64,000 nucleotides of DNA, taken from Jacaranda mimosifolia. Taxonomy: Eukaryota > Streptophyta > Magnoliopsida > Lamiales > Bignoniaceae. Numbering within the stretch: position 1 is the first letter of the stretch; each line of letters starts with the position of its first letter. Location of the stretch: positions 33,956,690 through 34,020,689 of the forward strand of contig CM032118.1 in NCBI GenBank assembly GCA_018894105.1. The letters are read 5' to 3'. Shown piece after piece: positions 45,000-56,558 of this stretch. The notes beneath the pieces are model-generated. The model worked only from the letters and a program-made list of their open reading frames with translations, made no database searches and was not told the DNA's origin. The translations under genes and the position numbers were made by a program.

Positions 45000-47182
45000 T
45001 GTAACACCCCTAAAATTCGGTATTTTTGAAAATTAAGGATTTAGAAATCAAGAAATTTGGGGTCAAATTGCAATTAGGCAAGACTTGATTGGATCATGTT
45101 TTAAGAAATTTGGGGGTTTGCATGAAAATATTATTGGTCAAAGAGGTCAATGTAAGGCAATAAATAGTCTAGGGGGTGAATTGAAGTTGGGCATAACCTT
45201 GAGGGACTCAATTGAAGGCTGGCCTAAAAACTTGGGGTCAATCCGCAATTGAAGGAAGTGTCATTCTATAAATATGGGAATTTTCTTTTTCACCCCATTT
45301 CATCATCATCTTCACCGAAATCACCCTTTCCGTTCACTCCCTCCGATCATCGCCAGCGACACCTCAGAACACAAAACTAAACCAGCCAAAACATTTCCCT
45401 CGTCCTTAGGAGCACGACAATACCACACGCAACCCGAGATAACGGGAGAACCACGGGGAAAAGGTGACTGAAAATCCAGCCACGGTGGAGCTCAACAAGA
45501 GCAATTTTTTGGTGATTGTTAGATGCAACCCAGGTGTGGGTTTTGAAGCTTTCAACTCAAGGATCATGCCAGTGCTTTCAGATTCTCAAACGGACCACCA
45601 TCGACCGCGAAATTTAGCAAAAACCAACGCGACAACGAGAGAGATCCAGCAACTTTCAGGTGGCAAGAAGGTCAATTCATCAAAGATTGGAGAAATTGAT
45701 GTGGGGGTTGTGTCTGTTAAGCTGAAAGGATTCGAGCGGTGGTGGTGTTGCCCGTTTTCGGCGATTGTGCACTGCGGTGCTCTAGTGACTTTTGGGAAAA
45801 AACTTCTCCTCAAAGCGACGATTGCAACGGTGTTGTCGGTTTGTGATGCCGGTGCCTCAATAGTCGGATATTAAGTGAAGACGAAGTAGGTCCCGTAGGT
45901 CAGTAGGCATCGACAACATTTCTGAGACTATGGAGGTGAGAGTCTGCCAACCTGACACTTCTTTCAATTATCTGTTATTAGGATAAACCTCTGTGACGGT
46001 TTTCTATTTCTGTACCATACTGAACTATGTGTATTGAAATATGTGAATTGTTCAGAATCTGCTTGTTATCTATTAATTGACTTGCATACCTCTGTGAGGG
46101 TTATCTTTTGATTGATTATGTTATATGTCCGTTCTGGCCTAGAATTTTTGTCTGTTATATGTTATCTGACAATTCTGTTATCTAATCGTTCCATTGTGCG
46201 ACTATTCTGTTATCTGTCCATTCAGTTATCTTTATTGCTCTGTATTGTTCTGTACTATTATCATTTACCTTGCTGGCGCACTTATTTATCTGGTCAGTGA
46301 TATGCTAGGGATACTCCTAGGTATTTACCGTCTGTCAATGATATGCTAGGAATATTTTCAGGTATCGTTCGTTTATTAGTGATATGCTAAGGATACTCCT
46401 AACTATCATCCGTTTGTTAGTGATATGCTAGAGATACTCCTAGGTATCGTCTGTATGTCAGTGATGTGCTAGGGACTCTCCTAGGCATCTACTGTCTGTT
46501 AGTGATGTGCTGGGGATACTCCTAGGCATTTAATGTGTATCAAGCTGTCCCACTTGAATAAGATTGATTGACTGGTATGTATATGTTATTCGGAATTATT
46601 CTGTTTGATTGTATCCTGCCCGTTCGATTGTATCCTGACTGTCCCTTGATTGTTCGACTGTTTCTTGATTGTTTAATTGTATCCTAATATGTTTCGGTTA
46701 GACTGTTGAATTACAGTTTGTTGAGTTGAAGTTGATTCTTCCTCGATAGGGATCTATCGTATATGATTACAAATATCCCTCACTAAGTCCTTTGGACTTA
46801 TCCCGTTTTATCCTTTCTTTTCTCAAACAGGATTAAGTGAAGAACTTGGACTCTAGGCCTGGACATGAGCATATTTTGTAATAGATCAGGTGTTCGAATG
46901 TATATATGAAATTATTTGAATGTTAAACCTGGATTCGAGACATTGTGATATGTCATGTTGATGTTGATGACTAAAGGCATGTAAATGTTTTTGTTAGCTG
47001 TAAGAAAGTGAATCATGTGTACGCACTTAATGGTTTGTCAAGTTGGATAAGTTTGAAATTTCTGCTGCTTTTAATAAGTTAAGTTTTGAAATGTTTTGGG
47101 CCTATTGCTTGTTTTTAGATTCAATTTAAGACTGAACTGAGTGGTGCTTCAACTTAAGTACTGTCCCCAGTGGAGCGCTACA
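45000..47182 (+). mobile_element. Solo LTR, chromovirus-type Gypsy (copy C), with TSD
   Basis: It begins TGTAACACCCCTAAAATTC and ends GGAGCGCTACA, and the identical pentamer ACTAA flanks both sides (44995-44999 and 47183-47187), which proves a complete LTR with nothing internal. The 2183-bp LTR contains a TATA box (CTATAAATA near 45268), the block CTAAGTCCTTTGGACTTA near 46785 shared with the sister copies, and a 41-bp minisatellite. The 136-codon open frame at 45464-45874 lies in its transcribed leader and has no recognisable domain. Solo LTRs arise by recombination between the two LTRs of a full element. Confidence 0.88.
46294..46535. repeat. 41-bp minisatellite inside LTR copy C
   Basis: Six copies of a unit like AGTGATATGCTAGGGATACT followed by CCTAGGTATCGTCTGTC, starting near 46295, 46336, 46377, 46419, 46459 and 46500. 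Confidence 0.88.
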
Positions 47183-47244
47183 ACTAACATTTGTTTAGTG
47201 CTATGTACGGACTAAATCAATTATAATTAAAATATTATTTCATA

Positions 47245-47365
47245 TAAAAGTGAATTTAATTTATGATATATTTTTTGTAAGATACATAGTATAAAATTAA
47301 AAAAAATTCTACGAAATCATAATATATAAATATTAAAGATAATGAAAGTTGTGCTTGTCATAATA
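47245..47365. repeat. Dispersed AT-rich repeat, copy 2
   Basis: Matches 12685-12815 through the ordered landmarks GTGAATTTA, TATAAAATT, TCATAATATATAAAT, AAAGATAATG and GTTGTGCTT. It lies in the 380-bp gap between two LTRs. Confidence 0.4.
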
Positions 47366-47563
47366 TCATCACATTTATAAAGGGCATAGCATAAAAATAC
47401 AAAACTGCTTACATGTTTCCATAACAAAAAGCTACTCAATAAATTTAAAATAACTTAAACAAAATAATATATAATCTGAAACGATAAAAAAAATTATAAA
47501 TAATATTGAGAACACAAAAACCTACTGCACAATAGAAAATTAATTCAAACAAAAGGTAAAAAT

Positions 47564-50500
47564 TATAGCACCCATCTAGGAAAAGGGACCTGCCATAAGA
47601 TACTACTCACTTAAACCTAATGCATAGTACCAAAAGATAATGTTCGAAATAAATCGAAACTATAAGACCTAAAAGCACACAAATAATTACATACGAGGAG
47701 GTACGTTAAGCTTACACAAACAGTTTTACACGACATCCCCAAAGGTCTATGCAACTAAGAGTCTAGTGCAACAATGTTAAGGCCATAAGCACATAAACAC
47801 CTTGTCTATTACAAAACTATATTACTTGGGCAAGCGTTAGACCTCATGTCCTCCATTAGATCCTATCTGGGAAAGAATTAGGAACAACAAGACGGATAAG
47901 TCGTCAGGACTTAGTAAGGGAGGTACCATAAAGGGTCAAAGGGAAGCTGATAACATAAATTCTAATAAAATTAGTACTCAAATGAGATAAAAATGGAAAG
48001 GTTAAGGATTTGAAAGTGGTAAACCATGTATTGACATAACATGGACTCAAATGAACAGTACATGTAATAACAAAGACATGATATATTAAAACATATCATA
48101 TCAAAAATCATTTCTAATCATAGTTGAACTATTGGCAAAATCCAACTTTATTACTCCTAGAACAAAATATAACAAGCATAATGGGAAACAAACATACCAT
48201 AATATGTTCCTTATCTCTCCATTGCTCGAGCACTCAGCTCAGCATGAAATAACTAACATGGGGATGGCCGATTGCATGCCAGATCCCACCACTCGCAAAT
48301 AGTTATCTCCAACTACCTACGAGTCAGGATCGTAAGTGGGTACTAGCCGGTAGACCAGTCATCGTCGGTCTATTCCACCCGTTTGTCTTTCCAAACCTAA
48401 TCCTCGCCCACCTTTCTGTGGCGTCCCTATGGGTAACAAACTTCCCAAAGGCATCCCCAAGGGTAACATGACATAATGCCAACAACAAATATGATTTTAA
48501 AAAAGGTAAAATTGCAAAATTGGTCCTGTACCTATAGCCTTCTAGCAATTTAGGATTTTATTTTTTCAGGCCGCAAGATTGGTACACTAACTCCTAAAAT
48601 TTGACAATTTGAGGATAATTTGGGCCCGAATGTCATTTGCCACGGGCCCAATCCTACATGGCGCATGACGTGGCGCCATGTCACTTGCTCTCTCCTACGT
48701 GACATATGGTGTGGCAACATCTTCTTGCCATGTTAGCACATGTATTAACACTAGACCAAAAAAAAAGGAAAATTTGCACAAAAAATCAAAAAAATAAGTG
48801 CATAAAAATTGAAAAAACCAAAAAGATAAAAAAATAGATAAATCTTGAAAAATATTTTTATACTCTTATATATATATATATATATATTCACATATATAAA
48901 CACACACACACATATATCCCCCTTGCTAAATTATCAAATTAAATGAATTGAGTCATAATTTTTTTTTTAAATTTACACATCAGAATTTAAAATATCAAAT
49001 ATCCTTCAAATTTATAAAATTTTATTTCATATGAATTTATCATCTAAAATTTTTTTAAAATATAATTTATCACTTTAGGTAATATAATTTTAATAATATT
49101 AAGTTAAAATATTTACTAACGTTAAAATAGTAAACATATCTAAAAATTTAAATAAATTTTGCTAAATTTATTTATTAATTTAAAAATGAAATAAAAATTA
49201 AACAATAAAAATTTAAGTCTATCCTATTGTCTATATAATTCAAAATTACATAATAATATTAAAATGATAAATACATCTAAAATAATTCTATTAAATATAA
49301 ATATATTTTATTTATTAATTCATATATAACAAAATAAAATTTAAATAATAAAATTTTAAGTCTATCCTCCTAACTATATAATTATAAATTACATAATAAT
49401 ACTAAAATCATAAATATTCTAAAATAATTCAATTAGTATAAATAAAGAATTCAAATAATAATAAGAAGAAGAAGAAGATCCTCAGGGCCCCCCACCCCTC
49501 CCCCTCAAGTGCTCCTCCCTTCACCCCCCACCAACCACACACCCTTTCCCCCTTCCACTCAACTTGGCCGCTGGCTGGCAACCGCCTGCCTCGCCGTAGC
49601 AGCCGCCATGCCCATGTGGCCAGGCAGATCTGGCCAATCTAAATCTGTCGTGGTGGGTGTTGGGGGGTGGGGGTGGTGTTGGGGTCTATATATATTATAT
49701 ATTTATTTAAAATGTGTATATATATTTGTGTGTATAGAATTTTATTTTTTTGGATTTTTTATTTTTTATGTCTTTATTTTTTTATTTTTATATATAAATT
49801 TATTTTTTACTTATTATTTTCATATTTTGCTAATTGAATTGCCACATCATTGCCACCTAGGAGAAAAGTAGGACAAGTTTGATGATAGGACGCCACGCGA
49901 CACCACGTCATGTGCTATGTAGGAACGGGCTGATGGCAAATGACATTCGGATTCAGGTCCAAATTGTCCTCAAATTGCCAAGTTTTAAGAGTTAGTGTAC
50001 CAATCTTGCGGCCCGAAAAAATAAAGTCCCAAATTGCCAGAAGGCTGTAGGTACGGGACAAATTTTGCCTTTAAGAAATAATAAGTTGTACACATATCAG
50101 CCAGCAAGGCTGTCCCAATTAACAAGCAAGGAAAAAATATTTAGAAAAGATAATAACTAATTAGTCGGCAAGACCATTACAACGACATTTAAAGAGATTC
50201 GATAGCAATTACGGGATCAGCCGGCAAGGCTGAGGGGTTCATGGGACAAAAATGAGTAAACATAACAGGAAGTTCTGGACACTAGTACGTTGGCAAACAA
50301 GTACACATGAATAAATAAGCTGCGACGTACAATCAACTAAGATAATCCTTTTTCCCAGAATAAAAATGGCTAAACCTCACCTTAAAACTCCACAGAGGTG
50401 CTAGCCACGTCCTATGGTCCTGGAGACCCTGGCTCCTAGTCACCTATTCTAATGAAACACATAGAAATATTAATACATCTGCATAATATTCTTCTAATGG

Positions 50501-51949
50501 TAATTAAATTACTAGTATGTCTTATTAACATAGATTTTCCATTTCGATGAGTGTTCTTCTTAATTTAATCTTGATCTAGTCAGGGCACGGCAATCTCTGT
50601 TAATAGATTTTGATTCTTCGATCATCAAAGCTATATTACTAGAATTAATATATTTTTGGCGTGTATAAACAATTATAAATTATTATTTAGAGGACAAGGT
50701 ACATCTATTTACCTAAAACATACTAGTGTCGCTAGGGAGTATTAATCGAGGAGTTCATCAATTCCAGGCCACTATTTTATCTTAATACCAATAATACATA
50801 ATTTGATAGTCTAAGCCCATGTCTAATACATCAGTCAATCAGTAGTAATTTCTGACATTTTCTAATAACAGACCTTACAATGTTACACAAAGTTAGAATT
50901 TTAATTACATTAATTAGCTTAATTAACAATAGTTAAGGTCCAATTGAGTAATCCGGGTCCACTAAGCAATGCATACAACTTATATATCCATGCATTTATG
51001 CTTGAATTCATAAATGGCATCCCATTCATACTAAATACAAGAAAATATATAGCAAATAATCCTTCTGAATTTAATGAGGCAACAAGTTATTGTCTTAAAA
51101 ACAAGAAAATATATAGCAAATAATCCTTTTGAATTTAATTAGGCAACAAGTTATTGTCTTAACTGGATTTTACCAAATTCTCAAGTTTGAAGCTTATTCA
51201 CAGTCCGAGATCACCCCATATATGATTGTGATGATGAGGCAAAGATTTTACCCCTAGTCTACCGGAGGTGCCGCTACCTGCCGGAATTGAGCTTCACCGC
51301 CGATGCGCCTCACAAGGTACTACAAAATTTCCAAATCAATTTCATGAATGGACATCGAATCGCATGTAAATTTTGTCCAAAATCTCCTACTCTACTGCTA
51401 GCCGCCGCCACCTATTTTTCTTAATTCTTTCACTGCCAGTAGGCGGAACTGGAAATTAAGACCACCGTCTTGACGCTTGTTGAACCCGTTTCCATGAGTT
51501 CTTAGTACCAGTGTGTTCCTTGAGTGAGAGGAAGGTAATGATATGGTTGGTTTCAAGGTTCACCGACGCTGGAAAGAGTTCATATAAGAGGGGGAGAGAG
51601 AGTGTTGCATGTGAGAATTTGAGGAAAATGGGGGATGGGTTTGCTATTTATTCAGTTAAGTTTAAGGAATTTCAAAAGGAACCCCAGAATTTTATTTTAG
51701 TTGACAATTTAGTCTTAGGTCTTATTAGTCCCTTAGATTGACCCCTTTGTATTACAATTTGGCCCCAAGAGTTTCCTAACCTCTATCAATTAAGTCCTTT
51801 TAATTTAATTTGGTCCTCCAAGTTCTTAATATTAACTGAACACCCCCAATTTTTTCAAATGACACATTTTAATTATGTTACCAATTATTATCATTATTCT
51901 TAGTCTATGTTATGATTTTTATATGTTTGAGAAATTTTGAGGTTTTACA
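47564..51949 (-). mobile_element. Solo LTR, chromovirus-type Gypsy (copy D), carrying a MULE-like insert
   Basis: The plus strand begins TATAGCACCCATCTAGG (a diverged TGTAGCGCCC start) and ends GAGGTTTTACA. Family markers AGGACTTAGTAAGGGAGG (near 47911), CATGCCAGATCCCACCACTC (near 48277) and GAGTCAGGATCGTA followed by GGGTACTAGCC (near 48322) also occur in copy B. Removing the nested MULE-like element leaves about 2.8 kb, within the range of the sister copies. No target duplication is visible. A 64-bp direct duplication lies at 51037-51161, and a GC-rich leader-like stretch near 51260. Confidence 0.6.
48502..50072. mobile_element. MULE-like element with long terminal inverted repeats
   Basis: About 190 bp at the left (AAAGGTAAAATTGCAAAATT..., 48502-48695) is repeated in inverse orientation at the right (about 49880-50072, ending AAATTTTGCCTTT). 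Shared blocks include CCGCAAGATTGGTACACTAA and AATGTCATTTGCC, then CATGACGTGG. The interior is AT-rich with one GC-rich island (49490-49690) and no transposase. Long TIRs suggest a non-autonomous Mutator-like element, but no clean 9-bp target duplication is seen. Confidence 0.72.
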
Positions 51950-52559
51950 ATATAAGTTAAAGTATTTTATAAGGTAAATATTGTACAAAATAAAAATTAA
52001 TTTACTTAAATTAAAAACATGTTGATCAGATATCACAAGTTCTTTACAAATCATTATCATTTGGATTTAGGAAAAAGATAAAATTTTTGATTTATGGTAT
52101 GATTAACTGTGATTTGTCAAAATGTCAATTATAAAGACTTAAAAAATGTACGATTTTCACTTATAAACATAAAAAAGAATAAGAAAATGTAAGCATAAAT
52201 GGTTGTTTCTAATATAAATTTTTCTATAAAATATTGTTGCCTTTATCTAAATTTCATATGTCTACTTTTTTTTTTCTTTTTCCATCATATTTACCACAAA
52301 TTGCATTTTCTTACATAAGAAAGTTGTAGGCTTTTTATTTAATTAATTTTTTTTTTTACATGTTCAGATAATGAGTGTATATGATAATTTTATGCAAACA
52401 TAGCACTGAAATTGAAAAATAAAATATGCAAAATAAATATTGAAATTGAAATTTTGACTGCTAGTTTGAAAAAGGTACAATTGGGATATTATAGAGTGTC
52501 TCCATGAGTTGCATCTAAGTTGTGTTCCAAATAACTAAGAAGTACTACTGTTTATAGGA

Positions 52560-52831
52560 GTAAACAAGATGGAATAACAACTAAAATAAAGTCTAAAAAA
52601 AAAAATCTCCAAAAATGATTGTGTTTATCATTGATGAACACTACGGTATATAATTATATACGTATTACCTAAGGCCTAATAATGAGCTATTAAAATTAAT
52701 AAGAATTAACAAAAAGTCAACAAAGACTCAAACAAATTTGGATAGCTAGCCCTACAATTAAGCTACTCAATATCCCTACAGGCTACAAATATGAGAAAAT
52801 TAACATGGTATGTACAAATAATCTTCCAATA
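52560..52831 (-). repeat. 3' LTR of the Copia element (approximate)
   Basis: On the minus strand, after the polypurine tract GAGGGAGAG (52832-52840), the LTR starts TATTGGAAGATTATTTGTAC. It shares order and sequence with the LTR near 63.5 kb (GTACRTACCA, TTTTCTCATAT, TAGCTATCC, ATCAATGA, TTTGGAGA). The far end is not resolved. Confidence 0.6.
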
Positions 52832-53790
52832 CTCTCCCTCAAGTTGGAGCATGAGTGCAGAAATGCCACCTTGGATAAGAATTCATGGAACCAATAACGC
52901 CCAAGAACTTTAATGAATATTCCAACCTATGATTTTATAAAGAAATGGAATGAGTGATAATGTCTTTGATTGAATGCATTGTTGGATAAAGCGACAATTT
53001 ATTTTTCAATATATTTTATTTGCTCATGATAAATCAGATTTACTGCATTGCAAATGGATCTCGATTGTCAAAAAAAAATAGGGGAATAGAATAAGTGTAT
53101 CTTACTTGAAAATCTTGTAAGAGCCTTAACAGCTAAAGAGTAACAGTTGGGAAAGAGTACTTTTTTTCAATGAAAGAATGAGAAGTTGCTGTTTATTTCT
53201 TCGGCTGCCAAGAAATAAGTGAATCACCAAGAAAAAAATGTAGCTAATTTTAGATTGACATGTCATTAGACATCCTACTCAATTTGCATCATAATATGTA
53301 GATAATGATGATCTAATATTTGAGGGAAGCAAGATACCTAGTCTTGGGTTGCCTTTAAGGTATTGCAACACCCGATATGATGCATCAAGTTGTGGTTGCC
53401 CTGGTGCATGCATGAATTGGCTTAGAATGTGCACTACATAGTTGATATCTAGACGAGTGATAGTAAGGTATGGTAATCGCCCGATCATCAATAGACAATA
53501 TTGTCCGTGATCACTGCATGTTATACCAAATTTTAGTGGAAGTTTATGGGTGTTGGTCCATGGGAAGCGAAGTTGGTTTGCAGCCTATGAGACCACTCTT
53601 AGTCAAGATATGTAAGGACATACTTGTGTTGGCTTGAAGTAATTCCTTTAGGGGATCTGCTATTTTGGTTCCAAAAAATACTTAATTTTTTCAGGTCTTT
53701 CATTTGGAACTCAATATGGCAAGTCTACGACGAGGTAAAATTGTATTTCACTCACATGATACTATCAAATTAAAGGACACATATTTATTG
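52832..53790 (-). pseudogene. Copia reverse transcriptase 3' part and RNase H
   Basis: The minus strand encodes FQMKDLKKLSIFWNQNSRSP, then IGRLPYLTITRLDINYVVHI, LSQFMHAPGQPQLDASYRVL and QYLKGNPRLGILLPSN, the highly conserved C-terminal RT and connection region of plant Copia polymerases. RNase H remnants follow in shifted frames, including a stretch close to the usual NPVFHERTKHIE, and the last residues before the LTR (SKVAFLHSC) match the end of pol. Several stops and frame changes are present. In the intact element it would synthesise cDNA and remove RNA. Confidence 0.85.
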
Positions 53791-53929
53791 TGTTTTAAAA
53801 TTTTAGTACATTAAATGCTTGGTAAATATTAAAAAAATGATTAAATGATATTTTTCCAAGAAAAAAGAACAATTAAAATAAAAGACCACATAGTTCTTCC
53901 ATTCTAATCATAATTTTGAATTGAGATAA

Positions 53930-55300
53930 TTATAACGACCTCCCTTGACGTTTCGGGTAAATACAAATACATCCCCTTAGGTTTGAAAAATTATATCTAT
54001 CTTGCCTATCATGAATAAGATTTAAAATCCTGGCGAAAAATGTAAAATTAGAAAATTATCCTTAATGGTCTAAATAATAAAAATGACAAAAAAATAAAAA
54101 AATTTGAAAAATAGTACTTCTCTTCTTCTTTCCTATAAAAAATATTTATATGTTTACATGTATATATATACATATATATAATCATATGATATATAATTAT
54201 GTATAACATATATATACATATACATATATATTTGGGGTGGTGGAGTGGTGGGAGAGGGGTGGGCGGGTACCAATTCATGGCTGCAGCCACGGTTGTCGGC
54301 GGTAAATCTGGCCAAATTTGGCCATTTTGACAGCCATGGTTTTGGACTCCTTCATGGTACCAAGCTGCCAAAGCCTTCTATGGTAGCAAGAGCGCCGGGG
54401 GGAGGAGGAGGGGGTGGGGGGAAGACGGGGGTGGTTTTGAGGGCTGAGGGGTGGATATGGAAAGATGATAATGGAAGAAAAAATTTAAAAGAAATTATTT
54501 AAATATTTTTAAAATTACTTTAGATTTGATTGTACATGCAAATTATTAAACTTATATTATTAATTATTTTAGTAAAAATTATTGTAATATTTAAAAAAAA
54601 TTATTGATATTTAAACTTAAGTAAATTTATTATGAGTAATTTAAAATAATTAACATTACACTCATTTAAGAAATAATAATTTTATATTTAATTGATTATG
54701 CATGTAAAATGAACGAAATTATACTAATTATTTTCATAATTTTTATAAAATTTAATTGATATTTAAGTATATATAAATTTATTTTGAGTAATTTAAGATA
54801 ATAAAAACTACACTAATTCAAGAAGTAATAAATTAATATTTTTTAAGAATTATTTCAAAATGGATTATATATTTAAAGGAAATAAAAATTATATTATTAA
54901 CTACTAAAAAATTATTTAATATTAAATTATCTAAGATGAATTCTTTCTGTATTATGATAGTGTCTCACTTTATTATTATTATTTTTTCTCAGTAGTATCA
55001 ATTGTAATATTACGAAATAGCAGCCTCCATGCACAACAAAATATTCCTACAATCTCCAATAATTTGTAGTGTAATATGGTCACTTCCTAAAGATCAATTT
55101 TTCCAAAAATAACTTGTTAACACAATTTCTATTACAAATTTAATCAATTTTTCATTGATTTTAAAATAAAAATGTATAAAAAGATATTAATATGTATTGA
55201 GATTAAAAGATAATATATAGTAGTATAATAAATATAAATAGGGCCATCTACATTTTATAGGTTTAATAAAAAAAATCTTTTAAAGGAAAATCTAATTTAA
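53930..55300. mobile_element. Possible MULE-type fragment, one end visible
   Basis: Near 53935-54030 the sequence CGACCTCCCTTGACGTTTCG, then TACAAATACATCCCCTTAGG, then TTTGAAAAATTATATCTATC is of the kind found in plant MULE terminal repeats. It lies inside the Copia RT, so it is foreign to that gene. A GC-rich island (54236-54430) with TCTGGCCAAATTTGGCC and G-rich runs follows, then AT-rich sequence. I found no inverted partner, so the element is truncated or misassigned. Confidence 0.35.
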
Positions 55301-55313
55301 TTGGCCTAAAATA

Positions 55314-56044
55314 GGGTAAATTGCATTTTTGATCCCACAACTTAGGCCGTTTTCGATTTTGGTCCCATTCTTTTGTACTTTCTCACATTGCATCCCATAA
55401 GTCCATTTTTTTCTCAATTTAAGTCCTAAAAGGGGGTTCCGTCCAATAATTAACGGAGAAGTCACGTGTCCGTTAAAATTGTTGCTTTTTTGGTCCCATA
55501 AGTTAGGTTTGTTTACATTTTTGGTCCTAACGATAGCTCCAATAATTTATTTTGAAGTTTTAATAACTTTTCTTCACTACATTCAACATCCTATAACGCA
55601 AGTATCACTTGTTTTGTTCTTTCACACATTTGAGGGTCTTTTCAAACAAAAAAACCACATCTATTATTCATGGAAGCACAACCATGAAACCTCCTATTTG
55701 GATTTTCATTTGTCCATGAGGTTTTCAATGAAGACGGTGTGCCACAAAAATAAATGGCACCTTCACTTGCAGCTATTTTTCTTTCTTCTTCTGCAAAAAA
55801 CTCATTGAAGCTATCGTTGGGACCAAGAATGCAAACAGGCCTAACTTATGGGACCAAGAAAGCAACAATTTTAACGGCCACGTGAGTGGCACGTGAATTC
55901 TCCGTTAATTATTGGACGGAACCCCCTTTCAGGACTTAAATTGAGAAAAAAATGGACTTAAGGGATGCAATGTGAGAAAGTGCAAAAGAATGGGACCAAA
56001 ATAAAAAACAGCCTAAGTTGTGGGACCAAAAATGCAATTTACCC
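55314..56044. mobile_element. MULE-type MITE with 10-bp target duplication
   Basis: The left TIR starts GGGTAAATTGCATTTTTGAT and the right end is its inverse with one mismatch in the first 34 bases. The TIRs extend about 220 bp each and include TCCGTTAATTATTGGACGGA and GTGAGAAAGTRCAAAAGAAT. GCCTAAAATA flanks both sides (55304-55313 and 56045-56054), a 10-bp duplication compatible with Mutator-like transposition. The interior (about 55540-55815) has a 109-codon frame but no recognisable domain, so the element is non-autonomous. Confidence 0.85.
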
Positions 56045-56374
56045 GCCTAAAATATATACAATTACATTTAATAGGTTGGAGCTCAAATTAAGTAAAATTT
56101 TATTATTAGTAGTCACTATTTTACTACAATAAACTCTTAACATATAATCAAAATCCAGCATCAACTGCTGGTACACCATCAACTACTCTAATAGGTTGCA
56201 GGTCAAATATGTTTTATGATGTTGCCACCAAATTATCAAAAAGAAATGTTGTTATTTCACATATGAAATTCAACGACTTAGATTAAATACATTCGTGCAT
56301 CCCTTACATGATGTATGTACAATTAAATTTGCATCATCTACTACTCCAACTTAGTATCCAAATAGTATTTTAGT

Positions 56375-56558
56375 TCACATATACGACTCCACTACCATAA
56401 CAATGACATCATTTACATACATGAGAGCTGCTGACATCATCAAGACATATGAGAACTGCAACGAAAGATCCCCCACAAGAGAAAGTGAACAAAGAGTAAT
56501 CTGCATTTGATTGTGGTAGCTATTATCAATGCTTGAAACAATCCATAAAGTGATTTTT
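56375..56558 (-). pseudogene. Copia reverse transcriptase, middle part (altered YVDD box)
   Basis: On the minus strand a KSLYGL-QA-like region passes into SLVGDLSLQFSYVLMMSAAL and MYVNDVIVMV. In intact Copia RT the last motif is YVDDVIV; here the first catalytic Asp codon of the pair has become Asn. The frame is broken just upstream, at the border with the solo LTR that begins at 56559. The rest of this RT continues beyond that LTR at 59987. Confidence 0.75.

Noticed and set aside
45464..45874. 136-codon open frame that could be a small gene
   Set aside because: It lies wholly within a solo LTR defined by a perfect target duplication, downstream of the LTR TATA box, and has no recognisable domain. 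It is more likely LTR leader sequence.
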